Numbered from the stretch's first letter, positions 55,912 to 64,000 are shown. The stretch is 64,000 nucleotides of DNA from Mycobacterium sp. IS-1742 (GCF_001500125.1 NZ_LQIV01000008.1:1-64000); one strand, 5' to 3'. Notes: generated from the sequence alone by a model not told the origin. Numbers and translations: made by a program.

Positions 55912-56184
55912 ATGGCGGTTTACCAGGCGCTCACCGTCGCCCTGATCATCGTGTTGGCCGTAGCAACGCTCGCCGCGCTCTACATCGGGTTGATGAACTG
56001 GGTCGGCGCCGCGCACGTCGTGCGCTGCAGCACCTGTCATCACCTCACGGTGGCGTCGGCCAGACAGCCGCAGCAATCATGTCCGCACTGCCGCCACCCG
56101 GTGTTGACGCACCCGCTGTATGCGGTACATCACCCCCGCGGCACCGGGCGTGTGCGGGTGATCGACGACCGCCTGCGGTACTGA
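55912..56184 (+). CDS. Small membrane protein with a C-terminal zinc ribbon
   Basis: 90 residues: one transmembrane helix (LTVALIIVLAVATLAALYIGL) and then two CxxC knuckles, CSTCHHL and CPHCRHP, about 20 residues apart. GGAGGTG lies five bases before ATG 55912. It probably sits in the cytoplasmic membrane with the zinc domain inside. Between typA and mutT2, where M. tuberculosis carries narGHJI. Function unknown. Confidence 0.75.
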   Translation: MAVYQALTVALIIVLAVATLAALYIGLMNWVGAAHVVRCSTCHHLTVASARQPQQSCPHCRHPVLTHPLYAVHHPRGTGRVRVIDDRLRY

Positions 56185-56185
56185 G

Positions 56186-56584
56186 CTACCCGGCGCCGTT
56201 GCGCAACGCCTGACCGAGGGCGCCGAGCCATGCCCGGTCCGCGGGCACCCACGGCAGGCCGTCGAGATCGCCGACGCCGACCCAGCGCAGTGCGCGATGG
56301 TCGATCGGCCGCAGGTCACCACCGAGGTGGGTGACGAGATACGCGCGCAGCACGGTCGTCGCGCTCAGGGCGACGTCGTCGCCGATTCGCGCGCCCACCG
56401 CGACCTCGATGCCCAACTCCTCCCGCAGCTCTCGCGTCAGCGCGGCGGCGTCACTCTCCCCGTAGGCGACCTTCCCGCCCGGCAGCTCCCACAGCCCGGC
56501 CAGGTCCGGTGGCCGGTTGCGCTGCGCGACCAGGAGTTCCGACCCCGCGATCAGGGCACCGGCCACGACGATCTGCACTGTCAT
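56186..56584 (-). CDS. mutT2: Nudix (d)NTP pyrophosphohydrolase MutT2
   Basis: 132 residues. A complete Nudix box is visible: GGKVAYGESDAAALTRELREE then LGI (G-x5-E-x7-REUxEExGU). WELPGGK and the short length fit the MutT/NudG group, and the position corresponds to Rv1160 MutT2, a CTP/dCTP and 5-methyl-dCTP pyrophosphatase. ATG 56584 has TACCGT (56598-56593, minus) eight bases upstream; the open frame to 56827 is antisense of phhB. Divergent from phhB. Confidence 0.93.
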   Translation of the reverse strand: MTVQIVVAGALIAGSELLVAQRNRPPDLAGLWELPGGKVAYGESDAAALTRELREELGIEVAVGARIGDDVALSATTVLRAYLVTHLGGDLRPIDHRALRWVGVGDLDGLPWVPADRAWLGALGQALRNGAG

Positions 56585-56611
56585 CAGCGGTGACGGTATA
56601 CCGTCGACGGT
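56585..56611. promoter_or_regulatory. 27-bp bidirectional promoter with a perfect 14-bp palindrome (mutT2/phhB)
   Basis: GACGGTATACCGTC (56592-56605) is a perfect palindrome. It presents TACCGT on both strands: 56599-56604 on the plus, seven bases before the phhB ATG 56612, and 56598-56593 on the minus, eight bases before the mutT2 ATG 56584. The two -10 elements abut back to back and both mRNAs should be leaderless. Confidence 0.7.
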
Positions 56612-56896
56612 ATGGCTGTGTTGACCGACGATCAGGTGGACGCCGCACTGTCGGACCTGGGCGGCTGGGAGCGCGCCGACGGGGCGCTGCGACGTTCGGT
56701 GAAGTTCCCGGCGTTCCTCGACGGCATCGAGGCGGTGCGCCGGGTGGCCGAGCGCGCCGAGGAGCGGGACCACCATCCCGATATCGACATCCGCTGGCGG
56801 ACTGTGACTTTCGCACTCGTCACGCATTCCGAGGGCGGTATCACGGAGAAGGACGTGCAGATGGCTCGGGAGATCGACGCGATCCTCGACCGGTAG
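56612..56896 (+). CDS. phhB: Pterin-4a-carbinolamine dehydratase-like protein
   Basis: 94 residues. [26 protein letters not shown] contains the conserved HHP and TH histidines of the PCD/DCoH family, which dehydrate 4a-hydroxypterins. In bacteria without phenylalanine hydroxylase it may act in molybdopterin or pterin repair. Leaderless start at ATG 56612. It converges on pimE with a 56-base overlap. Confidence 0.92.
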   Translation: MAVLTDDQVDAALSDLGGWERADGALRRSVKFPAFLDGIEAVRRVAERAEERDHHPDIDIRWRTVTFALVTHSEGGITEKDVQMAREIDAILDR

Positions 56897-58163
56897 CGCC
56901 GGTGGTGGCCACCCATGTCAACGTCGCCAGCGTGGCGACGAGGTAGATCAGCCCGGCCCAGGCGAGGTACCACGGCCTGCCGATCTCCCAGATCGTCGGC
57001 TGGGCGAAGCTCAGCAGCCACGGCACGCCGACGAGCGTCAGTGCCAGCCACCCCCACCGCAGCACCCGCGCCCCGGACCGCTCCCGCAGCGGGCCGTGCC
57101 ACAGCCAGATCATCAGCGGCAGCAGCCACACCCAGTGGTGGGTCCACGAGATCGGTGACAGCAGCAGGCCGAACAGCTGCACGATCACGATGGCGCCCAA
57201 GCGGTCCGCGCTGCCCCCGATCGCCCGCCACGCCAGCAGCGCCAGGATCGCGGTGACGACGATGGCCGCGACGACCACCGGGCCGTATCCGGCGTCGTAC
57301 CCGACGATGCGGGAGATGCCCCCGCGCCAGGACTGGTTGAACGACGTGCCGATCGGGCCGACGCGGTCGGCGTCGCCGAGCAGATCGGTGAAGTAGTACC
57401 GCGCCTGCTGGCCCACCACGGCCACGGAGACCGCGACGGTGCCGGCGAACACCACCGCCGAGAAGACCGCGGCCTTCCAGCGCCGCGCGCCGACGAAGTA
57501 CAGGCCCGACACCGCGGGCGTGAGCTTGACCCCGGCCGCCAGGCCGACCAGCAGGCCCGACCACCACCACCGGGAACTGTGGACGGCGGCCAGCACCGCC
57601 AGCACGAGCAGCACGTTGACCTGCCCGTAGTCGAAGGTGCTGCGCAGCGGCTCCAGCCAGATGCCGATCGCGGTCCACAGCATCGCGGTGCGGCGGTCAC
57701 CGCCGTCGGCGAGCAACCGTTGACTGAGGCGGACCACGCCGTACAGCGCGGCGATGATGCCGATCTGCCACGCGAACGCGACGAATCCGAACGGCAGCAG
57801 GTGCAGCGGATAGAAGATCACCGCGGCGAACGGCGGGTAGGTGAACGGCAGCGGGAAGTCGGGTGTCTGGTCGGCGTAGACGTAGTCGTAGAGCGTCCCC
57901 GGCTGGTCGAGCGCCCCGGCTCCGCCGACGTAGACGTGCAGATCGACGAAGTTCGCGCCGTTGGCGGCGAGGTAGGTCCACGCCAGCCGCGCCGCAATGC
58001 TCAGCATCAGCAGCACGGGCGCCGCCGCAGCCAGTCGGCTCGGCAGTCGGGTGGGGGTCGCCGCGTCGGCGGTGGGGGCGGTGGAGTCGGTTATCCGCCC
58101 GACTCTACTGATCCGGTAACCGATTCCCGTCACCTCCGTAACGGTTGAATAAATGCCACACAT
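56841..58163 (-). CDS. pimE: Polyprenol-phosphate-mannose-dependent mannosyltransferase PimE
   Basis: 440 residues from ATG 58163, a polytopic GT-C enzyme with about eleven membrane helices. The catalytic Asp lies in the first extracytoplasmic loop ([16 protein letters not shown]); [40 protein letters not shown] and [15 protein letters not shown] are family blocks. It adds the fifth mannose of polar phosphatidylinositol mannosides. The N-terminal ~30 residues are not conserved, so the start is uncertain (the frame is open to 58217; later GTG codons are possible). Functionally tied to lpqW. Confidence 0.92.
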   Translation of the reverse strand: MCGIYSTVTEVTGIGYRISRVGRITDSTAPTADAATPTRLPSRLAAAAPVLLMLSIAARLAWTYLAANGANFVDLHVYVGGAGALDQPGTLYDYVYADQTPDFPLPFTYPPFAAVIFYPLHLLPFGFVAFAWQIGIIAALYGVVRLSQRLLADGGDRRTAMLWTAIGIWLEPLRSTFDYGQVNVLLVLAVLAAVHSSRWWWSGLLVGLAAGVKLTPAVSGLYFVGARRWKAAVFSAVVFAGTVAVSVAVVGQQARYYFTDLLGDADRVGPIGTSFNQSWRGGISRIVGYDAGYGPVVVAAIVVTAILALLAWRAIGGSADRLGAIVIVQLFGLLLSPISWTHHWVWLLPLMIWLWHGPLRERSGARVLRWGWLALTLVGVPWLLSFAQPTIWEIGRPWYLAWAGLIYLVATLATLTWVATTGATGRGSRRSPEPSARPSP

Positions 58164-58232
58164 GTCACTTGAGTAACACCAGTAACTGCGTAGCGTCGGG
58201 CGCAGACGTGCTGTCAACGGATTGGGAGATCC

Positions 58233-58745
58233 ATGAAACTCACCAGAAAAACCCTCGTGACCAGCGTGATTGCTGCGGCCGGAGCGGTTCCGATCGCTCT
58301 TGCGCTCAGTGCGCCCGCCGCCGCCCAGCCGGCAGCGCCCGCACCGCCCGCGCCGGGCATTCCGTTCCTCGATCAGCTGGGCAACGCGCCGCAGTTGCTG
58401 CAGACGTTCGCCTCGGCCCTGGCCGGCACCGGCATGCCCGCCTCGACCCCCGCGACCCCCGCAGCGCCGGCCGCCGCACCGGGCGCGACGGCGTCGATCA
58501 CGCTGCCGCAGACCCCGGCGCTGCCCGGCGCGGCGTCGGCGTTGCCGGGCACCCCGGCCGCCACCTCACCGCTGCCCGGGGTGAACGTGCCGACCGGCCT
58601 GGCCTCGCTGATGCCGGCGGGCTCACCGCTGACCAGTCTGCTGCCCGCGGCGACGCCGGCCGCACCGGCTGTCGGCGCACCGCCCGCGGGAGGAGCGGCC
58701 GCCCCGGCCACTCCGCCGATCTTCCCGGTCTCAGCCCTGCCCTGA
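58233..58745 (+). CDS. Secreted Ala/Pro-rich protein (Rv1158c-like)
   Basis: 170 residues. A clear signal peptide ([20 protein letters not shown], then an Ala-rich cut site ending AAAQPAAP) leads to a low-complexity Ala/Pro/Thr mature part with few charges. It matches the Ala/Pro-rich secreted protein next to pimE in M. tuberculosis. Probably a cell-wall or culture-filtrate protein, perhaps O-mannosylated at its Thr/Pro sites, which is inference. GGGAG sits about seven bases upstream of the ATG. It precedes a similar gene by 47 bases. Confidence 0.82.
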   Translation: MKLTRKTLVTSVIAAAGAVPIALALSAPAAAQPAAPAPPAPGIPFLDQLGNAPQLLQTFASALAGTGMPASTPATPAAPAAAPGATASITLPQTPALPGAASALPGTPAATSPLPGVNVPTGLASLMPAGSPLTSLLPAATPAAPAVGAPPAGGAAAPATPPIFPVSALP

Positions 58746-58792
58746 TCACCGCCCGATCGACCGTGCCCTGACCGAAACTCGCGAGGAGTGAC

Positions 58793-59821
58793 ATGTCACC
58801 GACTCGAACTCTGTTGACGACCGCGGCCGGGCTCGGCGCGTCCGTCGCGCTGCTTCTCAGCAGTGCGACGGCCACCGCCGAGCCCGCTCCCGGGCTTCCG
58901 ATCGACGCGCTGCAGGCGCCCGGTCTGCCCGCGATGGAAAGCCTCGGTCCGGTCATCCAGCAGGCGGCGTCCGACCCGAACAACGCCGCCTCGATGCTGA
59001 TGGCCGCAGCCGCCGTGTTCGCCGGAGATGCGGCGGCGCCCGCCTCGTCACGCGACGTGGCCTCGGCGGTCAACCAGTTCGTGGCCGATCCGGCAGCGCA
59101 CAACCCGGCTCCGGGCGCCGTCCCGGGGACTCAGGCGCACCTGCCCGCAGGGGTCAACCCGGCCCACGCGGTCGGTCCCCTGCCGGCGGGCGCCACCCCG
59201 CCCGCACCGGGTCCGGACGCCGCCGCACCGGTGGTCGATCCGGTCGCGGTGCCCGCGGCCGCACCGGCACCGGCACCCGCGGCGGCTCCGGTCGGGGCGC
59301 CCGTCGCTGCCCCGGTTGCTGCTCCGGTCGCCGAGGCCGCCGGAGCGCTGCCCGGGCCCGCGCCTGCGCCCGCGCCGGCACCCACACCGGGTCCGCCGGG
59401 ATTCGGCCCGGACGCCCCGCCGACGCAGGACTTCATGTATCCGTCGATCAGCAACGGGTGCCTGAAGGACGGCGGAAACGTCCTGGCGACCGCGATCTCG
59501 GTGGCCGGGCCGGCCAAGATCCCGGCACCCGGGCCGGGGCCCGGCCAGACCGCGTACGTGTTCACCGCGGTGGGCACGCCGGGGCCCGCGGCCGAGCAGA
59601 AGCTGCCGCTGAACGTGACGTGGGTGAACCTGACCACCGGCAAGTCCGGCAGCGCGACGCTCAAACCGCGTTCGGACATCAACCCGGAGGGCCCGACGAC
59701 GCTGACCGCCATCGTCGACACCGGATCGGGCAGCATCATGTCGACGATCTTCGGTCAGGTCACCACCACCGAGAAGCAGTGCCAGTTCATGCCGACCATC
59801 GGTTCGACGGTCGTGCCCTGA
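58793..59821 (+). CDS. Secreted Ala/Pro-rich protein with C-terminal folded domain (Rv1157c-like)
   Basis: 342 residues. Signal peptide (SPTRTLLTTAAGLGASVALLL, cut near ATAEPAPG), a helical segment, a long Ala/Pro-rich stalk (about 105-205), then a domain of about 130 residues with two Cys (NGCLKDGG and KQCQFMP) that look like a disulfide pair. GAGGAG-type site (GCGAGGAG) lies before the ATG. Same operon as the previous secreted gene. No enzyme motif seen. Confidence 0.82.
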   Translation: MSPTRTLLTTAAGLGASVALLLSSATATAEPAPGLPIDALQAPGLPAMESLGPVIQQAASDPNNAASMLMAAAAVFAGDAAAPASSRDVASAVNQFVADPAAHNPAPGAVPGTQAHLPAGVNPAHAVGPLPAGATPPAPGPDAAAPVVDPVAVPAAAPAPAPAAAPVGAPVAAPVAAPVAEAAGALPGPAPAPAPAPTPGPPGFGPDAPPTQDFMYPSISNGCLKDGGNVLATAISVAGPAKIPAPGPGPGQTAYVFTAVGTPGPAAEQKLPLNVTWVNLTTGKSGSATLKPRSDINPEGPTTLTAIVDTGSGSIMSTIFGQVTTTEKQCQFMPTIGSTVVP

Positions 59822-59848
59822 CGCCTCGCGCGCTGACGTAGAGACGAC

Positions 59849-59880
59849 GAATCCCCGGTCGCGATCGCGGCCGGGGATTC
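59849..59880 (+). terminator. Terminator hairpin after the secreted-protein operon
   Basis: GAATCCCCGG (59849-59858) pairs with CCGGGGATTC (59871-59880); the inner CGCG/CGCG can extend the stem. It lies 28 bases after the stop and before the convergent DUF1059 gene. No strong T-tract. Confidence 0.55.
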
Positions 59881-59908
59881 CTCATCGAGGGGCTTGGGCG
59901 GAATTGGC

Positions 59909-60055
59909 CTAGTAGGCCATGAACAGGATCGCGTCGCGGTCGTACTCGCGGCCGGGATGGGCCTCGGACAGATGCTTCTGCGCCTTCTCGACCAGGTCCT
60001 CTTCGTCCTTACCGGTGATGGCCTCACCACACGGACAGTTCAAGTGTGTCTTCAT
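59909..60055 (-). CDS. DUF1059 small protein (48 residues)
   Basis: Translation of the minus strand from ATG 60055 gives MKTHLNCPCGEAITGKDEED then LVEKAQKHLSEAHPGREYDR and a short end DAILFMAY. The CPCG…H…H pattern is that of DUF1059, a tiny zinc-finger-like family common in actinobacteria and archaea. Function unknown. It lies between the secreted proteins and the HhH-GPD gene and is below usual length cut-offs. Confidence 0.85.
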   Translation of the reverse strand: MKTHLNCPCGEAITGKDEEDLVEKAQKHLSEAHPGREYDRDAILFMAY

Positions 60056-60103
60056 GTGCCTCAGCCTATTCGCCTTTCGGCATATGAGTCACGAGACGGC
60101 GCA

Positions 60104-60694
60104 CTAACCTTTCGCCGCGTCGGCCCGATCCTTCGCGGCGGCCTTCGCCTGCTTCTTGTAGGAGCGCACCTTCTCCAGCGCACCGGGGTCGGTCACATCG
60201 GCGATCGACATGTAGGTGCCGGCCTTGCCGTAGTCGCCCGCGGCCTCACGCCAGCCCTGCGGTGTCACGCCGTACTGCTTGCCCAGCAGCGCGAGGAAGA
60301 TCTTCGCCTTCTGCTCGCCGAACCCCGGCAGCGCCTTGAGCCGGCGAAGCACCTCGGCCCCGTCGGGGTCGCCGGAGGTCCACAGCGCGGCGGCGTCACC
60401 GTCGTAGCGGTCGACGACCAGTTGCGCCAAGGCCTGGATGCGCTTGGCCATCGACCCGGGAAAGCGGTGCACCGCAGGAGTTGTCGAGCACAGCGCGGCG
60501 AACGCCTCCGGGTCGTGGTCGGCGATCTCGCGGGGGTCGACGCCGCCCATCCGGTCGGCGATCTTCTTCGGCCCCGCGAACGCCGCCTCCATCGGGTACT
60601 GCTGGTCGAGCAGCATGCCGACCAGCAGCGCGAACGGATTGGCCTCGAGGAGCGCGTCGGCCGCCGGATCCTGAACAAGCTGCAGTTTCGCCAC
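60104..60694 (-). CDS. HhH-GPD family base-excision repair-like protein
   Basis: 196 residues. The helix-hairpin-helix LKALPGFGEQKAKIFLALLG and the N-terminal ANPFALLVGMLLDQQYP match the HhH-GPD glycosylase superfamily (Rv1156-like). The usual catalytic Lys/Asp are not obvious, so it may bind DNA without glycosylase activity or use another mechanism. The C-terminus is Lys/Ala-rich (KKQAKAAAKDRADAAKG). Confidence 0.85.
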   Translation of the reverse strand: MAKLQLVQDPAADALLEANPFALLVGMLLDQQYPMEAAFAGPKKIADRMGGVDPREIADHDPEAFAALCSTTPAVHRFPGSMAKRIQALAQLVVDRYDGDAAALWTSGDPDGAEVLRRLKALPGFGEQKAKIFLALLGKQYGVTPQGWREAAGDYGKAGTYMSIADVTDPGALEKVRSYKKQAKAAAKDRADAAKG

Positions 60695-60841
60695 GGGAGC
60701 CAGTTTAGGACGCCTCGTCGCCCGAGTAGTCGGAGCCGACCGGCACTTCTCGTGCCTCGGTCAGGTCGGTTCGGGGGTGAGTGTCGCTCGGGTGTGCAAT
60801 CGTGAAGGCCATACCGGTGGATGCGTCCCTAGGAGACGGAC

Positions 60842-61138
60842 ATGAGACGGGTCATTGCACCCCTTGTTGCGGCGGTCGCCACCGCCATCGCGTTGGCCGG
60901 CACAGCGCACGCAGTGCCGGACCAGGGCACACCGGAATTCGACGCCTACCTGCAGGGCCTGCAACGCAACGGCTACTTCTTGAATCCCGATACTGCGTGG
61001 CGTGTTGCTCACCAGGCCTGTGTGGGTGGAATACCGGGATACATCGGCTTGGAACTGGCAGCTCAAGGCGTCGTGGGCCCCGGAGCACAGCAGCGGGTGA
61101 TGGACGTGGCCAGAAAGTACGCTTGCCCCGTCCAGTAG
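60842..61138 (+). CDS. Secreted DUF732 protein
   Basis: 98 residues. Signal peptide RRVIAPLVAAVATAIALAGT cut near AHAVPD; mature part has the DUF732 pattern DAYLQGLQRNGYFLNPDTAW…HQACVGGI…YACPVQ with two Cys that likely form a disulfide. The family is frequent in mycobacteria, in several secreted copies, with no known function. GGAGACGG lies just upstream of ATG 60842. Confidence 0.85.
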   Translation: MRRVIAPLVAAVATAIALAGTAHAVPDQGTPEFDAYLQGLQRNGYFLNPDTAWRVAHQACVGGIPGYIGLELAAQGVVGPGAQQRVMDVARKYACPVQ

Positions 61139-61227
61139 GTGCGACCACCGCGCATCGCGTTACGTGTGAACCTGAATGCCCTATGCCGCAATGGTATTGA
61201 CGTTTCACAGGGGCAGATCGAGGTGAG

Positions 61228-62409
61228 ATGTCCGGCGAACTCGCGATAGTCCTGGCGGCGGTACTGATCGTGGCAGCCGTGGCCGCCGCGGTGGTCGTCG
61301 TGCGCACCCGGCGCGTGGTGGCCACCCCGACCGAACGCGCCGTCCACGCCGCGCTGCACACGGCGTCGCAGGCCGCGCGCGCGTTGCGCCAGGGTCTCGA
61401 CACCACCTCCGCGGAGTCGGCGGCGCCCTTCCTTCGCGAACTCACCGGCACCGACGGGATCGCGCTGTTCGACGGCGACGGCGAGCTGCTCGCCCGCGAA
61501 CCCGAGGACGGCGCGATCTGGACGTCCGACGTGGCCGACGACGCGGCCCGCACCGTCCGCGAGTCGATCGCCGGCGAGCGCCGCGTACTCACCTCCGTGC
61601 GCGCCGCGACGGTCATCGCCCAACCCCTGCTGACCGATGCCGGCGACCTGCTCGGGGTGCTGGCGGTCGTCACCACCCGCGATCCGGGCCCCGGCATGCT
61701 CGGCGCGGTCGGGGAGGTCGCCCGCTACGCCGCGGGACAGCTCGAACTCGCCGAACTCGACGCCTCACGGGCCCGCCTCGACCGTGCCGAAGTGCTCGCC
61801 CTGCGGGCGCAGATCAGCCCGCACTTCATCTACAACGCGCTCAACACCATCGCCTCGTTCGTGCGCACCGACCCCGACCGGGCCCGCGAACTGATCCTCG
61901 AGTTCGCCGACTTCACCCGCTACTCGTTCCGCGCCGCGGGGCAGTACACGACGCTGGCCGAGGAGTTGCGCAACATCGACCGCTACCTGACGCTCGAGCG
62001 CGCCCGCTTCGGGACGTCGCTGGACGTGCGCCTGCAGGTGGCCCCCGAGGTCCTCGGCGTCGTGGTGCCGTTCCTGGCGCTGCAACCGCTCGTCGAGAAC
62101 GCCGTGCGGCACGGGCTGGCCGGCCGCGGCGGCGGCTCGATCGAGATCGTCGCGCGCGACGAGGGCTCCGACTGTGTCATCACCGTCGAGGACGACGGCG
62201 TCGGGATGGACCCCGCCGCGCTGCGCACCGGGACCGGCGATGCGTTGGGTGGCGACGGTTCGGCGGCGCACGTGGGCCTGACCAATGTCGACCATCGCCT
62301 GCGGGCGTCGTTCGGCAACGATTACGGTCTGGTGGTCGAGACGGCGATGGGGGCGGGCACGAAGGTCATCATGCGGGTACCGAAGTTCCGGTCCGGGGTG
62401 CGGGCATGA
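61228..62409 (+). CDS. LytS-type sensor histidine kinase
   Basis: 393 residues. One N-terminal transmembrane helix, a GAF-like domain (about 70-170), then the LytS/YehU kinase: phosphoacceptor block QISPHFIYNALNTIASF, N box LVENAVRHG and the G box EDDGVGMDP. These kinases do not carry the classic DHp domain. The stop overlaps the ATG of the response-regulator gene (ATGA). With the downstream symporter this resembles small-molecule carboxylate-sensing systems such as BtsSR/YpdAB. Ligand unknown. Confidence 0.92.
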   Translation: MSGELAIVLAAVLIVAAVAAAVVVVRTRRVVATPTERAVHAALHTASQAARALRQGLDTTSAESAAPFLRELTGTDGIALFDGDGELLAREPEDGAIWTSDVADDAARTVRESIAGERRVLTSVRAATVIAQPLLTDAGDLLGVLAVVTTRDPGPGMLGAVGEVARYAAGQLELAELDASRARLDRAEVLALRAQISPHFIYNALNTIASFVRTDPDRARELILEFADFTRYSFRAAGQYTTLAEELRNIDRYLTLERARFGTSLDVRLQVAPEVLGVVVPFLALQPLVENAVRHGLAGRGGGSIEIVARDEGSDCVITVEDDGVGMDPAALRTGTGDALGGDGSAAHVGLTNVDHRLRASFGNDYGLVVETAMGAGTKVIMRVPKFRSGVRA

Positions 62410-63188
62410 GTGCCGGCCTGACCGTGCTCGCCGTCGACGACGAGATGCCCGCGCTCGACGAACTGGCCTACCTGCTGGGCCGCCACCCCGACATCGGCGA
62501 GGTGTTCCGCGTCAACGACGCCACCTCCGCGCTGCGTGAGCTCAACCAGCGCACCATCGACGCGATCTTCCTCGACATCAACATGCCCGGGCTGTCCGGC
62601 ATCGAATTGGCCGGTGTGCTGGCCAACTTCGCGCAGCGGCCGGCCATCGTGTTCGTCACCGCCCACGACGACAAGGCGGTCGCCGCCTTCGACGTCGGGG
62701 CGATCGACTACCTGCTCAAACCGATCCGGCAGGACCGCCTCGACGAAGCCGTCCGGCGGGTGGTCGCGGTGCGCAGCGCCGAATCGGCCGCCGCCGACGA
62801 GGAGCCCGACTCCGACGTCGTGCCTGCCGAACTCGGCGGGATCACCCACCTCGTCCCCCGCGACAGCATCGGCTGGGTCGAGGCCGAGGGCGACTACGCC
62901 CGGCTGCACTCGGCGTCGGGGTCGCATCTGGTGCGCATCCCGCTCAGCACCCTCGAAATCCGCTGGCGGGACCGCGGATTCCAGCGGATCCACCGCTCGT
63001 ACCTGGTGGCGCTGCGACTGGTGACGGGGTTGCGTACCAGCGACGGTGCGGTCCTCGTGCGGTTGCGCGCCAACGGTTCCTCGCCGGCCGTCGAATTGCC
63101 GGTGAGCCGCCGCCAGGCCCGCGAACTGCGGGACAGGTTGGTACGAGACCCGCTGCGGCACCTGCGACCCGCCGGCGGCGATGACTGA
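62406..63188 (+). CDS. LytTR-family response regulator
   Basis: 260 residues. Receiver domain with the acidic pocket DDE near residue 12, phospho-acceptor Asp in FLDINMPG and a Thr/Lys switch (VTAHDD; YLLKPI), then the C-terminal LytTR DNA-binding domain (WVEAEGDYARLHS; FQRIHRSYLV). It should be activated by the adjacent LytS-type kinase and probably drives the downstream transporter genes. Overlaps the kinase by 4 bases and the next gene by 8. Confidence 0.93.
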   Translation: MSAGLTVLAVDDEMPALDELAYLLGRHPDIGEVFRVNDATSALRELNQRTIDAIFLDINMPGLSGIELAGVLANFAQRPAIVFVTAHDDKAVAAFDVGAIDYLLKPIRQDRLDEAVRRVVAVRSAESAAADEEPDSDVVPAELGGITHLVPRDSIGWVEAEGDYARLHSASGSHLVRIPLSTLEIRWRDRGFQRIHRSYLVALRLVTGLRTSDGAVLVRLRANGSSPAVELPVSRRQARELRDRLVRDPLRHLRPAGGDD

Positions 63189-63555
63189 GCCGGGCCGCCC
63201 GCAGCGCGAGCGGGTCGTGCTGGCCCACCGCCGCGGCGCGCGCATGGTGCGCACCAGGGTCGAGGTGCAGGAGCAGACCCAGGTGGGTGACGCGCTCGTA
63301 CGGGGCCTGGTGCGGGCGCAATTGGGCCTGGCGTTGCGGCTGGCGACCGTGGTGGTGTGCGTCGTCGCGGCGGTCCCGTTGGCGTCGGCGGTGTTCCCTG
63401 GCTGGACGGCGCTCACCGTCGCGGGCGTCCGGCTCAACTGGCTGGTGCTCGGACTGCTGGCGTATCCCCTGCTGTACGGGGTGGGCCGGTTGTACGTCCG
63501 GCTGGCCGAACAGGCCGAGCGCGACTTCGTCCGCGTCATCGACAGCGAGCCATGA
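63181..63555 (+). CDS. DUF485-like two-helix membrane protein
   Basis: 124 residues with two transmembrane helices (LRLATVVVCVVAAVPLASAVF and LNWLVLGLLAYPLLYGVG) between charged ends. Small DUF485-type proteins (YjcH) accompany ActP acetate symporters, and this one is followed directly by a symporter gene (ATGA overlap). Likely a subunit or chaperone of the transporter. Divergent enough that I call it DUF485-like rather than YjcH. Confidence 0.8.
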   Translation: MTEPGRPQRERVVLAHRRGARMVRTRVEVQEQTQVGDALVRGLVRAQLGLALRLATVVVCVVAAVPLASAVFPGWTALTVAGVRLNWLVLGLLAYPLLYGVGRLYVRLAEQAERDFVRVIDSEP

Positions 63556-64000
63556 CCGGATCGGCGTTGACGGCGGCCGCGCTGCTCGCCGCGGCGGTGG
63601 CGACCATTGCGATCGGCGCCTACGGCGTCCGGTTCTCCCGCACCACGTCCGATTTCCTGGTCGCCTCCCGCACCGTCGGGCCGCAGTGGAACGCCGCCGC
63701 GATCTCCGGCGAATACCTCTCTGCGGCATCGTTTCTCGGGGTCGCCGGGCTGATCGCGAAATACGGCGCCGACGCACTCTGGTACCCCGTCGGCTTCACC
63801 GCGGGTTATCTGGGCCTGCTGCTGTTCGTGGCCGCGCCGCTGCGCCGTTCGGGGGCCTACACCGTGCCCGACTTCGCCGAGTTCCGGCTCGGGTCACCGC
63901 GGTTGCGCAAGGTCGCGATGCTGGTCGTCATCGTGATCTGCGTGGTGTACCTGGTACCGCAGTACCAGGGGGCCGGCCTCGCGCTGAAGACGCTGCTGGG
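63552..64000 (+). CDS. Sodium:solute symporter, ActP-like (3' end cut off)
   Basis: The first 149 residues show at least four transmembrane helices and the SSS-family segments VRFSRTTSDFLVASRTVGP, WNAAAISGEYLSAASFLG and YTVPDFAEFRLGSPRLR, as in acetate/pyruvate carriers (ActP, MctP). The open frame runs past the window end. It is the fourth gene of the LytS-LytTR-DUF485 operon, so transport of a short monocarboxylate sensed by the kinase is a good inference. Confidence 0.88.
   Translation, partial: MTGSALTAAALLAAAVATIAIGAYGVRFSRTTSDFLVASRTVGPQWNAAAISGEYLSAASFLGVAGLIAKYGADALWYPVGFTAGYLGLLLFVAAPLRRSGAYTVPDFAEFRLGSPRLRKVAMLVVIVICVVYLVPQYQGAGLALKTLL

Overview
The window is a GC-rich actinobacterial chromosome segment. 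Protein content and gene order point to a mycobacterium, most likely a rapid grower (Mycolicibacterium type). Markers include sigE-rseA-htrA-tatB, glgC/glgA, gpgS, folP2, fadD6, dapE/dapD, fadD36, fbiC, mshB (mycothiol), lpqW, typA, mutT2 and pimE. Most of it runs parallel to the M. tuberculosis Rv1156-Rv1229 order as I remember it, with replacements at several points. I see no rRNA, tRNA, CRISPR array, prophage or intact insertion sequence.

Layout. 1-4.4 kb: end of mrp, then the minus-strand envelope-stress operon sigE-rseA-htrA-tatB. 4.4-8.4 kb: an O-methyltransferase and a TetR-controlled ABC exporter. 8.4-11 kb: divergent glycogen/maltosyl genes glgC and glgA. 11-16 kb: minus-strand fadD6-folP2-gpgS-divIVA-like-tag-DUF3117. 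16-21 kb: a LOG-family hydrolase, a large MalT-like ATPase, an EspC-like candidate type VII secretion substrate and an ABC-F protein behind a possible leader peptide. 21-23 kb: divergent lysine genes dapE/dapD. 23-26 kb: a reactive-sulfur module (MBL-rhodanese fusion, TauE/SafE permease, CstR-like repressor, DUF302 protein) with three matching operators. 26-31 kb: fadD36, Nudix, DUF222-HNH and small proteins. 31-38.6 kb: proline catabolism (pruB-pruA with a divergent PucR regulator), an acyl-CoA dehydrogenase, dapC and a 7Fe ferredoxin. 38.8-43.6 kb: YceI, fbiC, two small proteins and mshB. 43.7-51.6 kb: an island of three exported proteins that share an N-terminal signature. 51.7-60.7 kb: lpqW, typA, small metal-binding proteins, mutT2/phhB, pimE, two Ala/Pro-rich secreted proteins, a DUF1059 protein and an HhH-GPD protein. 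61-64 kb: a LytS/LytTR two-component system in an operon with a DUF485-like protein and a sodium:solute symporter that runs off the end.

The most unusual content is the 43.7-51.6 kb island. Its central gene encodes 1348 residues built on seven tandem units of about 145 residues. Residues 64-1106 contain no Lys, Arg, His, Cys, Met, Trp or Tyr, and the protein ends in a basic tail with an 11-residue repeat. The next gene encodes a sister protein with a strongly acidic tail. In M. tuberculosis I recall the PE11/PPE17 pair at this place, so the island may be an alternative set of exported proteins.

A second theme is leaderless transcription. At least thirteen starts have a TANNNT element 6-8 nt upstream. 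Three divergent pairs (LOG/ATPase, dapE/dapD, mutT2/phhB) keep two back-to-back -10 elements in 25-32 bp, and in mutT2/phhB these form a perfect 14-bp palindrome.

All functional calls rest on reading the translations and recalling protein families; no database search was run.
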